Below the pieces are notes generated by a model, which ran no database searches, had not been told where the DNA came from, and worked only from the letters and a program-made list of their open reading frames with translations. Below, piece by piece: positions 25,415 through 34,197 of a stretch of DNA of 64,000 nt; within the stretch, counting starts at the first letter, position 1, and each line of letters starts with the position of its first letter. This DNA is from Actinomycetales bacterium (lineage in GTDB: Bacteria; Actinomycetota; Actinomycetes; Actinomycetales; Dermatophilaceae): the NCBI GenBank assembly GCA_016715285.1, contig JADKAO010000005.1, forward strand, positions 1-64,000, in the 5' to 3' direction. Made by a program: the position numbers and the translations under genes.

Positions 25415-26587
25415 TCAGCCCAGGGCCAGCCGGAGGTCCTCGATGAGGTCGGCCGGGTCCTCAAGCCCGACCGAAAGCCGGATCGTGCCATCGGTGATTC
25501 CGACCGCTGCCCGCTCAGTAGGAGAGAGCCTCCGGTGCGTGGTCGTGGCCGGGTGGGTCACCAGCGACTTGGCATCGCCGAGGTTGTTGGAGATGTCGAT
25601 CACCTCAAGGGCATTCATGACCCGGAACGTCTCGGCCTTGTCACCGTCGACCTGGAAGGTCACGATCGTGCCGCCACCGGTCATCTGCGCCCGGGCGAGC
25701 TCTCGCTGTGGGTGGTCATCGCGCCAGGCATGACGCACGAGGGCGACCTTGGGGTGGGCGGCAAGGAAGTCAGCAATCGCGATAGCGGTCTCGTGCTGGC
25801 GGTTAACGCGCAGTCGCATCGTCTCGAGACCTTTGAGCATAATCCAGGCGTTGAATGGCGACATCGCTGGGCCGGTATGCCGCATGAGGTTCTTGACCGG
25901 CCCGCCGATGTAGTCAGCGGGGCCGAGGATTGCGCCACCGAGCGCCCTCCCCTGACCGTCGATGTGCTTGGTCGCGGAGTAAATGACAATGTCCGCGCCA
26001 TGGTCGAGCGGCCGCGAAAAGACCGGCGTGCCAAAGACATTGTCGACGACGACCTTGGCGCCGGCGGCGTGCGCAAGATCGGACACCGCGCGGATATCGA
26101 CGAGTTCGAGCATGGGGTTGCTCGGCGTCTCAAAGAACACAGCCGTCGTCGGCTCCGCCAGGGCCTCGCGCCACTGGTCAAGGTCAGCGCCGTCGACGAG
26201 GACCCGCTCGACACCCCAGCGCGGCAGGATCTCGTCGATAATCACCATGCAGGAGCCAAAGAGCGCCCGGCTGGCCACGATGCGGTCCCCCTTGCCGCAC
26301 AGGGCCGCGAGAGCAACAAACACCGCAGACACGCCCGTCGAGGTGGCAAAGCACGCCTCCGCGCCTTCAAGGAGCCGGAGCCGCTCCTCAAACATCGCGA
26401 CCGTCGGGTTGCCATAGCGCGAATAGACGAACTTCTCGATCTCCTCGTTGAACGCCGCTTCTGCCTGCTCAGCGCTCGAATAGACGAACCCCGAGCTGAG
26501 ATAGATCGCCTCGGAGGTCTCGAGGAACTCCGACCGCATGAGGCCGCCACGCACGGCATACGTGTCGGGCTGCAGTTCCCGGCTCAT
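25415..26587 (-). CDS. metZ: O-succinylhomoserine sulfhydrylase (MetZ-type PLP enzyme)
   Basis: 390 residues from MSRELQPDTYAVRGGLMRSEF at 26587. PLP enzyme of the trans-sulfuration family: EKFVYSRYGNPTVAMFEERL, ATSTGVSAVFVALAAL, ETPSNPMLELVDI, VVDNVFGTPVFSRP and the PLP lysine in IYSATKHIDGQGRALGG. The sequence is closest in style to MetZ, making homocysteine from O-succinylhomoserine (or O-acetylhomoserine) and sulfide. Overlaps the rhodanese gene by four bases, a pairing common in actinobacteria and consistent with sulfide or persulfide supply. Confidence 0.88.
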   Translation of the reverse strand: MSRELQPDTYAVRGGLMRSEFLETSEAIYLSSGFVYSSAEQAEAAFNEEIEKFVYSRYGNPTVAMFEERLRLLEGAEACFATSTGVSAVFVALAALCGKGDRIVASRALFGSCMVIIDEILPRWGVERVLVDGADLDQWREALAEPTTAVFFETPSNPMLELVDIRAVSDLAHAAGAKVVVDNVFGTPVFSRPLDHGADIVIYSATKHIDGQGRALGGAILGPADYIGGPVKNLMRHTGPAMSPFNAWIMLKGLETMRLRVNRQHETAIAIADFLAAHPKVALVRHAWRDDHPQRELARAQMTGGGTIVTFQVDGDKAETFRVMNALEVIDISNNLGDAKSLVTHPATTTHRRLSPTERAAVGITDGTIRLSVGLEDPADLIEDLRLALG

Positions 26588-26997
26588 CCTTGCCGCCACG
26601 GCAGGCCCTCGACCTTCCAGCCCGCGACGACGCGGTGCTGGCGGTTGTCGTGCGGGCCTTCAAATCCATCGAGGATGTTGTATGCCGGTCCGAATCCGGC
26701 CGCGGTTGCGGCGGATGCCGCATGCTTGGATCGGACTCCCGAGCGGCACAGGAAGTACAGGGGCCGCTCCCCCTCGATGCCAGCGTCACGCAACTCATCG
26801 ATGAACCGGTCGTTGACCGCACCGCTGGGATAGCGCTGCCACTCGATCGTCACCACCTGCTTGCCGAGACTGGACAGGTCGGGCAGCCCGACATATGCCC
26901 ATTCGGCGGTCGTACGAACGTCGACCAGGACGGCGTCGGGGTCGGCGGCGAGCGCGGCATACGTCTCGCTCGGCGTCACATCACCGGTGTAACTCAT
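26584..26997 (-). CDS. Rhodanese-like sulfurtransferase
   Basis: 137 residues, a single rhodanese domain: TYAALAADPDAVLVDVRTTAEWAYVG at the N-terminus and the active-site loop FLCRSGVRSKHAA with catalytic Cys. It should carry persulfide sulfur. Translationally coupled to metZ by an ATGA overlap, so it likely participates in sulfur delivery or sulfide detoxification linked to homocysteine synthesis. Confidence 0.92.
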   Translation of the reverse strand: MSYTGDVTPSETYAALAADPDAVLVDVRTTAEWAYVGLPDLSSLGKQVVTIEWQRYPSGAVNDRFIDELRDAGIEGERPLYFLCRSGVRSKHAASAATAAGFGPAYNILDGFEGPHDNRQHRVVAGWKVEGLPWRQG

Positions 26998-27037
26998 GAA
27001 GTGCAGCCTAATGACGATCAGCAGTCCGGCGACGTGC

Positions 27038-27613
27038 CTAGTTCAGGGATGGATCCTCTGGATACCAGGCAACAAACGCGAGCGGACCCCGCTGACGGCG
27101 TAAAACGTTCTCCCACAAACGATCTGGATCGTCCGAGAAGGCGTCTCGCGACTCTGCTTCTACGACGAACCAATCCCCGCGTCGGATCTCCCGCTCAAGT
27201 TGGTTGGCGCCCCAGCCGGCATACCCAGCGAATATCCGCAGCCCAGCTACCTCCGGGGCCACGAGCACTGGGGGGGCGTCGAGGTCGACGACGCCAATGC
27301 CCCGGAAGAGTCTGCGGATGCCCAGCGGTTCGCTGTCTTCGCCAGGCACCGTGACGATCCCGATCGCCGAGTCCGTGCGGACCGGACCGCCCTGGAAGAG
27401 TTGCTGCGGCGCCGTTGCGACCGCCTGCCACCCAGGCAGGACCGCGTCAACAGGTTCGCCGAGCGGGTGGTTGATCACGACGCCCTGCGCGCCTTCGCCG
27501 TCGTGGTGGAGCACCAACACGACGGAGCGCTCGAAGTTGGGGTCATCAAGGTGCGGGGCGGCGACTAGCAACCTCCCAGAGAGGTATGCCGGTGAGCTGG
27601 GTTGCGCTGCCAC
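27038..27613 (-). CDS. YqgE/AlgH family protein (DUF179)
   Basis: 191 residues. Motifs typical of the family: YLSGRLLVAAPHLDDPNFERSVVLVLHHDGEGAQGVVIN, FQGGPV, VDLDAPP, RIFAGYAGWGANQLEREI and GDWFVVEA. Cytoplasmic, function still unclear in all organisms; in some proteobacteria it affects alginate or redox regulation. Start ATG 27613. Confidence 0.9.
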   Translation of the reverse strand: MAAQPSSPAYLSGRLLVAAPHLDDPNFERSVVLVLHHDGEGAQGVVINHPLGEPVDAVLPGWQAVATAPQQLFQGGPVRTDSAIGIVTVPGEDSEPLGIRRLFRGIGVVDLDAPPVLVAPEVAGLRIFAGYAGWGANQLEREIRRGDWFVVEAESRDAFSDDPDRLWENVLRRQRGPLAFVAWYPEDPSLN

Positions 27614-27664
27614 GGCACCAGTGTGACATCCGCGACACCGCGAGAGGCGGGTTGGGGCTCTCGC

Positions 27665-29746
27665 TTACGCGTCTCTCCGGAAGGGAGGACGATATCCACC
27701 CTTGTCCCCCGGCCGTACCCCCCGAGCAGCTCTCGGGAACCGACGCTGGGCCTTGGGCGGCTCCAGTAGACGAGCCAAAGCAGCCTCTGAAATAGGCTCC
27801 CCCGACGGGGTGCTGCCACCGGCTGCCACCACGAGGTCACCACCGGGGGCAACCCGCGTCGGGGTTGCGTCAACGCCAGCCGCTTTGAGCAGTCGCTCGA
27901 CAGGCTTGCGTTGGTGGGGCAGGACGAGGGTGACGACGCTGCCGTCTTCGCCGGCGCGCGCGGTGCGGCCCGACCGGTGGAGATAGTCCTTGTGGTCGGC
28001 TGGCGGGTCGATTTGCAGGACCAGCGAGACATCATCGACATGGATGCCGCGGGCCGCAACGTCGGTGGCGACAAGGACCGGCAAGCTGCCATCCCGGAAC
28101 CCGCCGAGCACCCGGTTGCGCACCCCTTGACTGAGCCCGCCATGAAGGGCCGCCGCGAGCACTCCTGCCTCACGCAGCTGGGTGGCGACGCGGTCGGCCC
28201 CGAGCTTGGTGCGCACAAACACGATCGTGCGCCCAGCGCGGTTGGCGAGCTCCGCCGTGATCGGCTTCTTGTGCTGCGGGTCGATGAGGAAGGCAAAGTG
28301 CCGCATCGTCGTCACGGATGCCGTCGCGTCGTCGGTCGAGTGGGTCACCGGATCGGTGAGGTAGCGCTCCACCAGCGTGTCGACGCCGTGGTCAAGCGTC
28401 GCCGAGAAGAGCATCCGCTGCCCGCCGTCGGGGATGTGGTCGAGGATCGTCGTGACCTCGGGCAGGAAGCCCATCTCGGCCATGTGGTCGGCTTCGTCGA
28501 GGATCGTCGTCGTGACCTCGCTAAGGTCGACGGCGCCGCGCTCGATGAGGTCGATGAGCCGGCCGGGCGTCGCGATGAGCAGGTCAACGCCGCGCTGCAG
28601 TGCGGAGATCTGCGTGGTGTAGGACAATCCGCCAGCGACGAGTTTGTGCCGGAGGCCGGCGACGTGGACGAGCGGCTCGAGCGCATCGGAGACCTGCATC
28701 GCGAGTTCGCGGGTCGGCACGAGCACGAGCGCGTGGGGCTTGCGCGCGTTGCGATGACGCCGCTCCTCGATCATGCGAGCGAGGGTGGGAAGCCCGAAGG
28801 CGAGCGTCTTGCCCGACCCGGTCTGTCCGCGGCCGAGGACATCTCGGCCAGCGAGCAAGTCAGGGATGGTGGCGACCTGGATCGGGAAGGGTTCGGTAAT
28901 GCCTTCGCGCGCAAGGCGTTCCACAAGGATCGTGGGGATGCCGAGGGTGAGGAAACCGTTGTCTTCCGTGACCTGCACGCTTCCGGTGGTCACGGGACGA
29001 CGCGCCGAGCTCACCCAGGTGTCGGCCTCCAGCCGGGCCGCTTCGGGGTCAGCAACCTCGGCCCGGTATACCGGCCGCTCACGGTCACGGTCGCGGGGGC
29101 GGTCCCACCCTCGGTCTCGATCTACTGGGCGGCTGGGACGCCCCGGGCGACCCGTTGCCGGGTCGGTGCGGTCCCAACGAGGGACGTAGCCCTCCCGTGC
29201 CGGGCGAGCGGGACGTGTGGGCCGATCGCCTCGGAAGGACCGGTCGTCACGTGCGGGGCGGGGTGCCCACTCTCGACGGGGCGCACGGTCCTCACGGGCC
29301 GGACGGTCATCACGAGGGGGGCGGGGGCTCCATTCACGACGCGGCGCACGGTCCTCACGGGCCGGACGGTCATCACGAGGGGGGCGGGGGCTCCATTCAC
29401 GACGGGGCGCACGGTCCTCACGGGCCGGACGGTCATCACGAGGGGGGCGGGGGCCGCACTCGCGACGCGGCGCACGGTCCTCACGGGCCGGACGGTCATC
29501 ACGAGGGGGGCGGGGGCTCCACTCACGACGCGGCGCACGGTCCTCACGGGCCGGACGGTCATCACGTGCGTCACGTGCGTCGCGAGCGCGTGGTGGGCGG
29601 GCGGCATACCCCTCACTGGTTGAGGCGAGGGAGCCGGCGGGGCCGCGGCCGCGGTGAGGCTTCTTCTTGGCTGCGGCTTTCTGGGCGGGGGTCCACCTGG
29701 GCTTTTTGGGTCCTTTGGGGGATCCGGAGGCGGCTTTCTTGGGCAT
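27665..29746 (-). CDS. DEAD-box ATP-dependent RNA helicase with Arg/Pro-rich repetitive N-terminus
   Basis: 693 residues. Residues 1-40 are Lys-rich (MPKKAASGSPKGPKKPRW), residues about 45-240 are a disordered Arg/Asp/Pro-rich region built partly from a 21-residue tandem repeat, and the helicase core follows. Core motifs: the Q-motif region (PFPIQVATIPDLLAGRD), motif I GQTGSGKT near residue 305, PTRELAMQ, DEAD box ILDEADHMAEMG, SAT, and HRSGRTARAGEDG. The last 100 residues are a degenerate tail with basic patches. Likely acts in ribosome assembly or RNA decay. The charged N-terminus may drive RNA binding or condensate formation (inference). Confidence 0.92.
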   Translation of the reverse strand: MPKKAASGSPKGPKKPRWTPAQKAAAKKKPHRGRGPAGSLASTSEGYAARPPRARDARDARDDRPAREDRAPRREWSPRPPRDDRPAREDRAPRRECGPRPPRDDRPAREDRAPRREWSPRPPRDDRPAREDRAPRREWSPRPPRDDRPAREDRAPRREWAPRPARDDRSFRGDRPTRPARPAREGYVPRWDRTDPATGRPGRPSRPVDRDRGWDRPRDRDRERPVYRAEVADPEAARLEADTWVSSARRPVTTGSVQVTEDNGFLTLGIPTILVERLAREGITEPFPIQVATIPDLLAGRDVLGRGQTGSGKTLAFGLPTLARMIEERRHRNARKPHALVLVPTRELAMQVSDALEPLVHVAGLRHKLVAGGLSYTTQISALQRGVDLLIATPGRLIDLIERGAVDLSEVTTTILDEADHMAEMGFLPEVTTILDHIPDGGQRMLFSATLDHGVDTLVERYLTDPVTHSTDDATASVTTMRHFAFLIDPQHKKPITAELANRAGRTIVFVRTKLGADRVATQLREAGVLAAALHGGLSQGVRNRVLGGFRDGSLPVLVATDVAARGIHVDDVSLVLQIDPPADHKDYLHRSGRTARAGEDGSVVTLVLPHQRKPVERLLKAAGVDATPTRVAPGGDLVVAAGGSTPSGEPISEAALARLLEPPKAQRRFPRAARGVRPGDKGGYRPPFRRDA
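29281..29580. repeat. 63-bp tandem repeat, five copies, inside the helicase gene
   Basis: Copies begin at 29281, 29344, 29407, 29470 and 29533, each 63 bases, nearly identical over the first 35 bases (GCGCACGGTCCTCACGGGCC and onward); the last copy is cut short. A degenerate copy precedes the first. On the minus strand each unit encodes 21 residues of the type DDRPAREDRAPRREWSPRPP. The reading frame is kept, so copy number can change without breaking the protein. Confidence 0.95.
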
Positions 29747-29898
29747 AACGCGGTGCTCTTCTCAGACTGTCTGGTGGTGCTCGACCCACAAGGTCGGTGG
29801 GGCGCAGGATGGGAGCGCCGCGTCAGATGCCGGTTTAGTCTTTGAGCACCCGCTTCGAGTCACCTGAGTCTACCAGCGGGCGACCGCACGTCCTTCCG

Positions 29899-30555
29899 TC
29901 ACGAAGCAACATGCGCGACAAGGAGGTAGCGCTGATCGCTGAGGGTGCGTCCCCACAAATCGACTGAGTCCAAGTCGGTGACCTCTATCCGGGCGACGTG
30001 GGGACGGAGAGCGGCCGCAAGAACCTCAGCACGTATGCCGCCCTCCCACCGCAAAGGTGGACCACCCACGTAGGACTGAGGTGCGCGACTCCCCCACTGG
30101 CCCTCGATCAGCACGAGTCGACCGCCCGGTCGCACCATGGACACCCAGCGCCGGAGGGTTTTTTCGGGATTCGGCAGCGTCCAGACCAGGTGTCTGGCCA
30201 CGACCGCGTCAACCGCGGGTCCGGGTTTGGCCCGCGCGCTGGCGTCCCCGGTGCGGACGGTCACCCGGTCAGCGAACCGTGCCGTCTTTGCCTTGGCGAC
30301 GCGGACCATCGCCGGGGAAAGGTCGCTCGCGGTGACGAGGTGGCCAAGGTCGGCGAGGATCTCCGTGATCGTTCCTGTCCCGCACCCCATCTCGACGAGC
30401 TCTGCTGGCGGGGGCGGCAAGGCTTCGGACAGAAGTTCGCGCCACGCGCGCCGCATGGTTCCGGAGATCAGGCCGTGGTCGGGCTCGGAGTCGTAGTCCT
30501 GCGCATACGCGTCCCAGAACTCCCGGATCCGCTCGCCCTGACCCTGTCCGTCCAT
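29899..30555 (-). CDS. Class I SAM-dependent methyltransferase
   Basis: 218 residues from MDGQGQGERIREFWDAYAQDYD at 30555. Motif I LVEMGCGTGTITEIL near residue 47, motif II VTASDLSPAMVRVA, RTGDASA and post-I VVARHLVWTLPNPEKTLRRW, then VRPGGRLVLIEG. Typical ubiE/COQ5-like fold; substrate unknown. Divergent from the SIMPL gene, with 17 bases between the starts. Confidence 0.88.
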   Translation of the reverse strand: MDGQGQGERIREFWDAYAQDYDSEPDHGLISGTMRRAWRELLSEALPPPPAELVEMGCGTGTITEILADLGHLVTASDLSPAMVRVAKAKTARFADRVTVRTGDASARAKPGPAVDAVVARHLVWTLPNPEKTLRRWVSMVRPGGRLVLIEGQWGSRAPQSYVGGPPLRWEGGIRAEVLAAALRPHVARIEVTDLDSVDLWGRTLSDQRYLLVAHVAS

Positions 30556-30572
30556 GGACCTATCTTGGGTCC

Positions 30573-31226
30573 ATGAACCACGCCGATCACCACCGGACCC
30601 GCCCCTCTTGTGTTGACGTCTCAGGAACGGGTGCCGCGACGGCCCCTGCCGACGTCGTCCGCGTGTCGATCGGCCTGCGTTGTGAGGCTGATTCGGTAGC
30701 CGCAGCGCTGTCAGACGTTGCGGCACGTGTGACCAAAGTCTCCGCGGCTGTGCGCTCAGGTGGGGTCGCTGACAAGGACATCACATCGTTGTCCGCCTCG
30801 GTCCAGCCGCGTTGGGACCGGGAGGGGACGCGCGTCGTCGGGTACACGGCATACCACCAGTTGTCGGTTGTCGTCCGCACCCTCGATGACCTGAACGCGG
30901 TCGTGGACGCGGTCGCGGCGGCGGCGGGTGACGCTCTGGTGATCGACGGGATTGCCTTGGAAATCGCCGACCGCGCGCCCCTGGCCAAGCGAGCTCGAGA
31001 AGCCGCCTTTGCGGCGGCACGGGAAAAGGCGGAGCAGTTTGCGCAGCTGTCCGGTGTCACGCTGGGTCGCGTGCTCCAGGTGACCGAGCAGGAGGCTGGC
31101 TTTGGCGGGGGCCGTCAGGCCGACGCGAAATATGCCCTCGCGAGCGGACCCAGCGGGGGTATGCCGGTCGAGGCCGGCGAGCACGAGGTTACCGCCGTGG
31201 TCCGTGTCACGTGGGCGTTGGAATAG
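30573..31226 (+). CDS. SIMPL domain (DUF541) protein
   Basis: 217 residues. SIMPL pattern: VSGTGAATAPADVVRVSIGLRCEADSVAAALSDVA, SLSASVQPRWD, VGYTAYHQLSVVVRTLDDLNAVVDAV and REAAFAAAREKAEQFAQLSGVTLGRVLQVTE. No signal peptide is apparent, unlike many members, so it is probably cytoplasmic. Role unknown; some members affect oxidative stress or outer-membrane integrity. Confidence 0.88.
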   Translation: MNHADHHRTRPSCVDVSGTGAATAPADVVRVSIGLRCEADSVAAALSDVAARVTKVSAAVRSGGVADKDITSLSASVQPRWDREGTRVVGYTAYHQLSVVVRTLDDLNAVVDAVAAAAGDALVIDGIALEIADRAPLAKRAREAAFAAAREKAEQFAQLSGVTLGRVLQVTEQEAGFGGGRQADAKYALASGPSGGMPVEAGEHEVTAVVRVTWALE

Positions 31227-31264
31227 TCCTGGAATAGCCCGCAGATCGCACGGGTTCCCTGGAC

Positions 31265-31690
31265 ATGGCGACAACTCCTCTTACTGCTGACACGTTTGAA
31301 CGCACCGTCTTGGACAACGACGTTGTCTTCGTCGATTTCTGGGCCTCATGGTGTGGGCCGTGCCGGCAGTTTGGGCCGATTTTTGAGACCGCCTCCGAGA
31401 AGCACCCTGACGCCGTGTTCGGCAAGGTCGACACCGAGGCCGAGCCCGTCCTCGCGCAAGCCCTCGACATCACGTCGATCCCGACGATCATGGCCTTCCG
31501 TGAGGGCATCCTCGTGTTCGCGCAGCCGGGAGCGTTGCCGGCGAATGTCTTTGAGGACGTTGTGACGCAGGTGAAGGCGCTCGACATGGACGAGGTCCGT
31601 CAGAAGCTCAACGACGCCTCCCGCGCGAATGCTGCGGAGAATGGTGGCGGTGGCTGTGGTGGCTGCGGCGATTGTGGTTGCGGCAAGTAG
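31265..31690 (+). CDS. Thioredoxin with a Gly/Cys-rich C-terminal tail
   Basis: 141 residues. Canonical thioredoxin fold with active site WASWCGPC (Cys30, Cys33), cis-Pro in SIPTIMAF and a normal C-terminal helix ending near residue 125. It then carries an unusual tail, ENGGGGCGGCGDCGCGK, with four cysteines (131, 134, 137, 139) that could bind a metal or act as an extra redox relay. The tail is in frame and immediately precedes the stop. Start ATG 31265. The yccF gene follows 19 bases downstream. Confidence 0.92.
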   Translation: MATTPLTADTFERTVLDNDVVFVDFWASWCGPCRQFGPIFETASEKHPDAVFGKVDTEAEPVLAQALDITSIPTIMAFREGILVFAQPGALPANVFEDVVTQVKALDMDEVRQKLNDASRANAAENGGGGCGGCGDCGCGK

Positions 31691-31709
31691 TCACGCTTTA
31701 GGCACACAG

Positions 31710-32117
31710 ATGCGCACCATACTCAACATCATTTGGGTCGTCTTCGCCGGCTTTTGGCTGTGGCTGACCTATCTGCTCGCGGGCGTCATTGCCTGCGTGT
31801 TCATCGTGACGATCCCATGGGGAGTCGCGGCCTTCCGGATGGCGAACTACGCGCTCTGGCCATTTGGCCGGACGATCGTCCCCAAGGCCACGGCCAGCCC
31901 GGTGTCGGCGCTCGGCAACATCATCTGGATCGTCTTCATCGGCTGGTGGCTCGCACTCGGCCACCTCGTCACGGCGATTGCCCAGGCCGCGACAATCATC
32001 GGCATCCCGCTCGCGATCGCTAACGTCAAACTCATCCCGGTGTCGCTGGTGCCACTCGGCAAAGAGATCGTGCCCGTGGATTCGGCGCGAGCCATGGGAG
32101 CTGGCTGGACAGTGTGA
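31710..32117 (+). CDS. YccF-domain membrane protein
   Basis: 135 residues with two copies of the YccF repeat: ILNIIWVVFAGFWLWLTYLLAG and, 65 residues later, LGNIIWIVFIGWWLALGHL, each followed by an Ile/Pro segment (VTIPWGVAAFRMANYALWPFGR; IGIPLAIANVKLIPVSLVPLGK). Four membrane segments. Start at ATG 31710; an earlier in-frame ATG inside the thioredoxin gene is rejected. Function unknown. A hairpin follows. Confidence 0.88.
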   Translation: MRTILNIIWVVFAGFWLWLTYLLAGVIACVFIVTIPWGVAAFRMANYALWPFGRTIVPKATASPVSALGNIIWIVFIGWWLALGHLVTAIAQAATIIGIPLAIANVKLIPVSLVPLGKEIVPVDSARAMGAGWTV

Positions 32118-32123
32118 CGTGGG

Positions 32124-32144
32124 CACGGCATACCTGATGCCGTG
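32124..32144. terminator. Hairpin after yccF, built from the iterated word
   Basis: CACGGCAT, five bases, ATGCCGTG form a perfect 8-bp stem 7 bases after the yccF stop and before the 3' end of ssrA. It contains one copy of the GGCATAC word and half of its complement. Plausible terminator for both converging transcripts, though no U-tract follows. Confidence 0.45.
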
Positions 32145-32184
32145 TCGGGGCCCCAAGCGCTTTCAGCCTTAGCTGCGGCGCTCG

Positions 32185-32549
32185 TGGAGGTGGCGGGAAT
32201 CGAACCCGCGTCCGATGACGTGATGGCAGGACTTCTCCGGGCGCAGTGCGCTATGGAGTTTCTCGGCCCCAGAGCTCGCACGCACGCGTCCTCTGACAGG
32301 CCCAGTTGAGTAGATGTCCCATGCCGCCCCCCAACATGACGGCACGGTAAGTCTCCTAGCTGACGCCAGACACTGAGTCGGAAACTAGCTCAGGCTGACG
32401 GACTTCGAGGCTCGCTCAGGCGGCGAGGGCGAAGTCGGTGCGCTTTGCGTTGGCACCTATTGGTTTTGCACAGATCGTTTACGAGATAACTGTGCATCCT
32501 CGGCCCGCTTCTCCTGCGATGACGATCACCGTCGAAACCGATCACCCCC
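32185..32549 (-). ncRNA. ssrA: tmRNA (ssrA)
   Basis: 365 nt on the minus strand. The 5' end GGGGGTGATCGG pairs with CACCTCC near the 3' end (one G-U), and a T-arm (GCGGG-TTCGATT-CCCGC) precedes it, forming the tRNA-like domain; CCA is not encoded. The tag reading frame at 32454-32416 encodes ANAKRTDFALAA followed by TGA. It rescues stalled ribosomes with SmpB, whose gene is 6.2 kb away on the same strand. Confidence 0.95.
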
Positions 32550-32684
32550 GTGCTGTTGAGGCAGTGGGGGCTCCCACGTCACGCTGTCCAGTTGTCAAGA
32601 CCCAGCGCGAGCGCGCCGGGAGTCTTCCAGTATGCCGTGTAACGCGCGCGGTCCGCGAATGGATTCCCCGGCCCTTGTCTGCGC

Positions 32685-34187
32685 TCACCTCGCGCGGCGA
32701 CGGAGCCGGAGGTCGATATCGCGGTTCAGCCCCTTGTCATGCCCGGTCGCTACCCACATGAGGGCAAGCATGAGGCTGACAGCGGCGGCCGCGAGCGAGT
32801 TCTTGAACCATCCGAAGTCGAACGCGCTGTAAAGCACGAACCCCACCGTGGCCCACCGCACGATCTGTCGGCGCATCGGGCTCGACTCGGTCATCGCGAA
32901 GAGGGGGCCACCCCACAAGAGGTACCACGGGTGAATCACGGGACCCGTGATGACAAACGCTAGAAGGATCCAGCCGAGCGTGCGCACCGGGTGCTTGGCC
33001 TTGTACTTCCACACCAGCCAGCCCATGACCATGACGCCAAGCACCTGACCGACTCGCTGGGTGAGTCCGACCATCGCGCCGGCAGTGTCAGGCCATCCCG
33101 CGAGGTTGAATAGTCCCTCCAACCCTGCCCCGATGGCGGTCGAAGGCGCGAGCATGGAGCGAACCGCGCCTGGGACCCCGAGGGCTGTGATCCAGCCGAA
33201 CCCCAACCCACTGGCCAGCCCGATGGCCATGAACCCGACCGCGAAGATGAGCCCGGCGGGCACAAGCTTGCGGAGCACTTCGAGCTTGGTCGGCCGTCCC
33301 CAGTCATTGCCCCGCCAAGCGTGCAATGCGGCGACTGCGAGGATGGCGGCAGCCGCGGGTTGTTTGATCGATGCGGCAGCGGCGATGCACAGCGAGCCGA
33401 CCAGGATGTGGTGCCGGATGCCGAACCAGAGACCGAGGACCATGAGGCCGATCATCAGACTGTCATTGTGAGACCCGCCGACCAGGTGGAGGACGACGAG
33501 CGGGTTGAGCACGGCGAGCCACAAGGTTTGGTCACGGTCGTAGCCCAAGAACTTGGCGATCCGTGGCAAGTAGATCGCGATGAGCAGAACCCCGATGAAG
33601 GCTGGGATGCGCATGAGGATGGCGGCCAAGTAGGCATTGTGCCCGCTGAGGTCGGTGATCAGGTGTTGGACCTGCAGCGACAGCGGCCCATAAGGGGCCG
33701 GCGTGAACTGCCAGATGGGGTCGACCTGGGCGTGGAATAGATCGCCGAGGACTGCTGGTCCGTCCGCGTAGGGATCGAAGCCTCGGTGCACCATCTCGCC
33801 CTGCGCGGCATACGAATAGGCGTCGAAGGACAACAGCGGAGGCGCCGGCAGGAGTGGGAGGCTCCACCACCAAACCGTGCCGCGTGAGATGGGTGGGCGC
33901 CCCTCGCCTGGGCGAATTCGGAGCCAGGCGTCGAGCAACAGGATGACGCCGTAGAGCAGCAGCACCACCGAAAGAATGCGCCCAGGGGCCGAGGTTTGCA
34001 TCCACCCGATGCCTGGCACGCCGCGCCAGACATTGTCGGGAGGCAACATGCCGTAGCCGAAGGTGCCGCACAGAACGAGCGTCGTGGCGAGAGTGCCCCG
34101 GCGGGTCGCCGAGTCGTGCCAGGCCGTGCCGATCCCCGCGATTTCGCGACGAACTCGCGCCATCCAGCCGAGGGAGACTTCAGCCAC
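32685..34187 (-). CDS. MptB-like alpha-1,6-mannosyltransferase (GT-C)
   Basis: 500 residues from GTG 34187 (VAEVSLGWMARVRRE). A polytopic GT-C glycosyltransferase with 12 or more membrane helices; luminal motif AYSYAAQGEMVHRGFDPYADGP early, APYGPLSLQVQHLI, VGGSHNDSLMIGLM and HPWYLLWGGPLF near the C-terminus. These are hallmarks of the polyprenyl-phosphomannose-dependent MptA/MptB family that elongates lipomannan cores in mycobacteria and corynebacteria. In this lineage the product may be a lipoglycan rather than LAM. Start is chosen because the longer frame runs into the MFS gene; its ribosome-binding site is weak. Confidence 0.85.
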   Translation of the reverse strand: MAEVSLGWMARVRREIAGIGTAWHDSATRRGTLATTLVLCGTFGYGMLPPDNVWRGVPGIGWMQTSAPGRILSVVLLLYGVILLLDAWLRIRPGEGRPPISRGTVWWWSLPLLPAPPLLSFDAYSYAAQGEMVHRGFDPYADGPAVLGDLFHAQVDPIWQFTPAPYGPLSLQVQHLITDLSGHNAYLAAILMRIPAFIGVLLIAIYLPRIAKFLGYDRDQTLWLAVLNPLVVLHLVGGSHNDSLMIGLMVLGLWFGIRHHILVGSLCIAAAASIKQPAAAAILAVAALHAWRGNDWGRPTKLEVLRKLVPAGLIFAVGFMAIGLASGLGFGWITALGVPGAVRSMLAPSTAIGAGLEGLFNLAGWPDTAGAMVGLTQRVGQVLGVMVMGWLVWKYKAKHPVRTLGWILLAFVITGPVIHPWYLLWGGPLFAMTESSPMRRQIVRWATVGFVLYSAFDFGWFKNSLAAAAVSLMLALMWVATGHDKGLNRDIDLRLRRRAR

Positions 34188-34197
34188 GGGCTCAAAC

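Noticed and set aside
24952..26833. 607-codon plus-strand ORF
   Set aside because: Antisense to the VOC protein, metZ and rhodanese genes, which have catalytic motifs; no start signal.
29281..29580. CRISPR array
   Set aside because: Units are contiguous 63-bp tandem copies without unique spacers, inside a coding frame.
27911..29623. 570-codon plus-strand ORF opposite the DEAD-box helicase
   Set aside because: Mirror of the helicase frame; its apparent repeats are only the antisense of the 63-bp coding repeat.
32593..32598. TTGACA on the minus strand as the ssrA -35 box
   Set aside because: It is about 49 bases before the tmRNA 5' end with no -10 at suitable spacing, so I do not call a promoter.
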